Shown one piece after another: positions 6,134-6,880 of a stretch of DNA of 6,880 bases (within the stretch, counting starts at the first letter, position 1; each line of letters opens with the position of its first letter). Source of the stretch: TMED14 sp041179465. GTDB taxonomy: Bacteria > Bacteroidota > Bacteroidia > Flavobacteriales > Schleiferiaceae. The DNA lies in NCBI GenBank assembly GCA_041179465.1, contig JBEGTJ010000082.1, forward strand, positions 1 through 6,880, written 5' to 3'. The position numbers and the translations under genes are program-made. Under the pieces are notes generated by a model. The model saw only the letters and a program-made list of their open reading frames with translations, was not told the origin of the DNA and made no database searches.

Positions 6134-6155
6134 TAAATTTTTAAAACCTTGATTT

Positions 6156-6880
6156 TCAATGCACTAGCTGATTGCCGTTCAGCTCTTTGCCGAGCAACGC
6201 CAAACTGGGGAATACCCGAGTGAGGGGATCGGTACAGTCCCAATCGGCCGGAGCCAAGCCCGTAACCCAAAGGGGTACGTCGCCAAAGATACCCCTCGCC
6301 TCTTGGGCGTAGCCCTCGATTTGGTCGCGCAGCGGCTGGGTGGTCCACACGCTCACAACGAGCTTAAACGAGTTGCCCGGCTTGAAAATCGGAGTCAAGT
6401 GCTCGAGCGGCAGGGACTGCCCGAGGTAGATAACGGCCTCACCGCGCGACTTCAGCAAGAAATGCAGGTAGAGCAGCCCGAGCTCGTGCAGCTCATCTTG
6501 GGGCAAGTAGAGTAAGATGGCGGGCTTCTTAGCGGTCATGCGCTGGTCCGTCAGACGATCAAGCGCCGCATACATCTTTTGCTTAATGAGGTTGCTCGCG
6601 AAGTGCTCGTGGGCGACGCCAATCGCGTCGGTCTGCCACATGTACCCAATTTGGTGAATGAATCCGCCCACCAACTGGGTAAAGGTCACCTCTTCGCCGC
6701 TTTCGCGAATGCTTGCGTCGAGAATTTGCGAAAACGTTTGCTCGTCGAGGTCAATGCACGCTTGAATCATGCGCGTGACTTGGGCGGACTGGCTGCCGCG
6801 CTCCAGGGCCTCTTCCAGTACCTTTTGGTTGAGCTGGTCTCGGGACAAGTCGGCAATTTTGCTGATGCGCCACCCCTTTT
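6156..6880 (-). CDS. MerR-family regulator with cobalamin-binding domain, CarH/LitR-like (5' end outside window)
   Basis: The frame is open to the right edge and ends in TGA at 6156-6158, with about 240 residues visible. The edge reads KGWRISKIADLSRDQL, the normal end of a MerR DNA-binding domain; the helix-turn-helix itself lies outside. Next comes the helical cap domain with IGYMWQTDAIGVAHEHF. Its W-x9-EH pattern (Trp codon 6636-6638, Glu 6606-6608, His 6603-6605) is the hallmark that holds the upper ligand of adenosylcobalamin in CarH. A Rossmann-like B12 domain follows, with ELHELG (His codon 6486-6488) as the probable cobalt-binding histidine, YLGQSLP and VVSVWTT. In CarH/LitR proteins, B12 makes the repressor light-sensitive: it binds DNA in the dark and releases in light. 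The residue after the Trp is Gln, where Thermus CarH has the His that ligates cobalt after illumination. A TTG at 6846-6848 is not a credible start. Confidence 0.88.
   Translation of the reverse strand, partial: KGWRISKIADLSRDQLNQKVLEEALERGSQSAQVTRMIQACIDLDEQTFSQILDASIRESGEEVTFTQLVGGFIHQIGYMWQTDAIGVAHEHFASNLIKQKMYAALDRLTDQRMTAKKPAILLYLPQDELHELGLLYLHFLLKSRGEAVIYLGQSLPLEHLTPIFKPGNSFKLVVSVWTTQPLRDQIEGYAQEARGIFGDVPLWVTGLAPADWDCTDPLTRVFPSLALLGKELNGNQLVH

Larger units (their letters stand above)
6043..6155 (-). promoter_or_regulatory. AT-rich control region between the regulator and the operon
   Basis: The only non-coding stretch in the window. It is about 29% G+C by my count, against a clearly GC-rich surrounding. 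On the minus strand it holds two perfect inverted repeats, a duplicated TTAAACAAAAC, and a short GC-rich block between them. Several copies of GTTTAA or its complement recur, which looks like repeated half-sites of a DNA-binding protein. It most likely contains the promoter and operator of the sigma-crt-pterin-photolyase operon, and the MerR-type regulator encoded just upstream is the obvious candidate to bind it. No riboswitch fold was recognised. Confidence 0.7.

Overview
The window looks like a piece of a Bacteroidota chromosome, probably a Flavobacteriales relative with fairly high G+C. The evidence is the gene order (B12-binding MerR regulator, ECF sigma factor, crtI, crtB), the lack of clear Shine-Dalgarno sequences, and an AT-rich leader with an element resembling the Bacteroidota -7 box. 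Genus and species cannot be read from the sequence.

Layout from right to left, the direction of transcription of nearly everything here: (1) 6156-6880, minus strand, is the C-terminal part of a MerR-type regulator with a cobalamin-binding domain of the CarH/LitR kind; its N-terminal DNA-binding domain lies beyond the right edge. (2) 6043-6155 is an AT-rich control region of 113 bases with two perfect inverted repeats, an 11-base direct repeat and a small GC-rich near-palindrome. (3) 311-6042, minus strand, is a very tightly packed seven-gene run: ECF sigma factor, phytoene desaturase (crtI), phytoene synthase (crtB), type I isopentenyl-diphosphate isomerase (idi), a 6-pyruvoyl-tetrahydropterin synthase family protein, GTP cyclohydrolase I (folE) and a class I CPD photolyase (phr). 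Every junction overlaps or has at most one base between genes, so the run is probably one translationally coupled operon. (4) 3-320, plus strand, is the end of an unrecognised gene. It converges on the photolyase gene, and their 3' ends overlap by 10 bases.

The genes fit together as a light-response unit. The regulator is likely a cobalamin-based light sensor (family knowledge), and the sigma factor could relay or amplify the signal. crtI, crtB and idi make the carotenoid backbone for photoprotection. FolE and the pterin synthase make reduced pterins. The photolyase repairs UV damage with FAD and probably a folate antenna. GGPP synthase, lycopene cyclase and carotenoid hydroxylase are absent from the window, so the carotenoid pathway must be completed elsewhere.

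I see no tRNA, rRNA, CRISPR array, insertion sequence or frameshifted gene. No convincing intrinsic terminator is visible at the 3' end of the operon. The only non-coding stretch is the 113-base control region.
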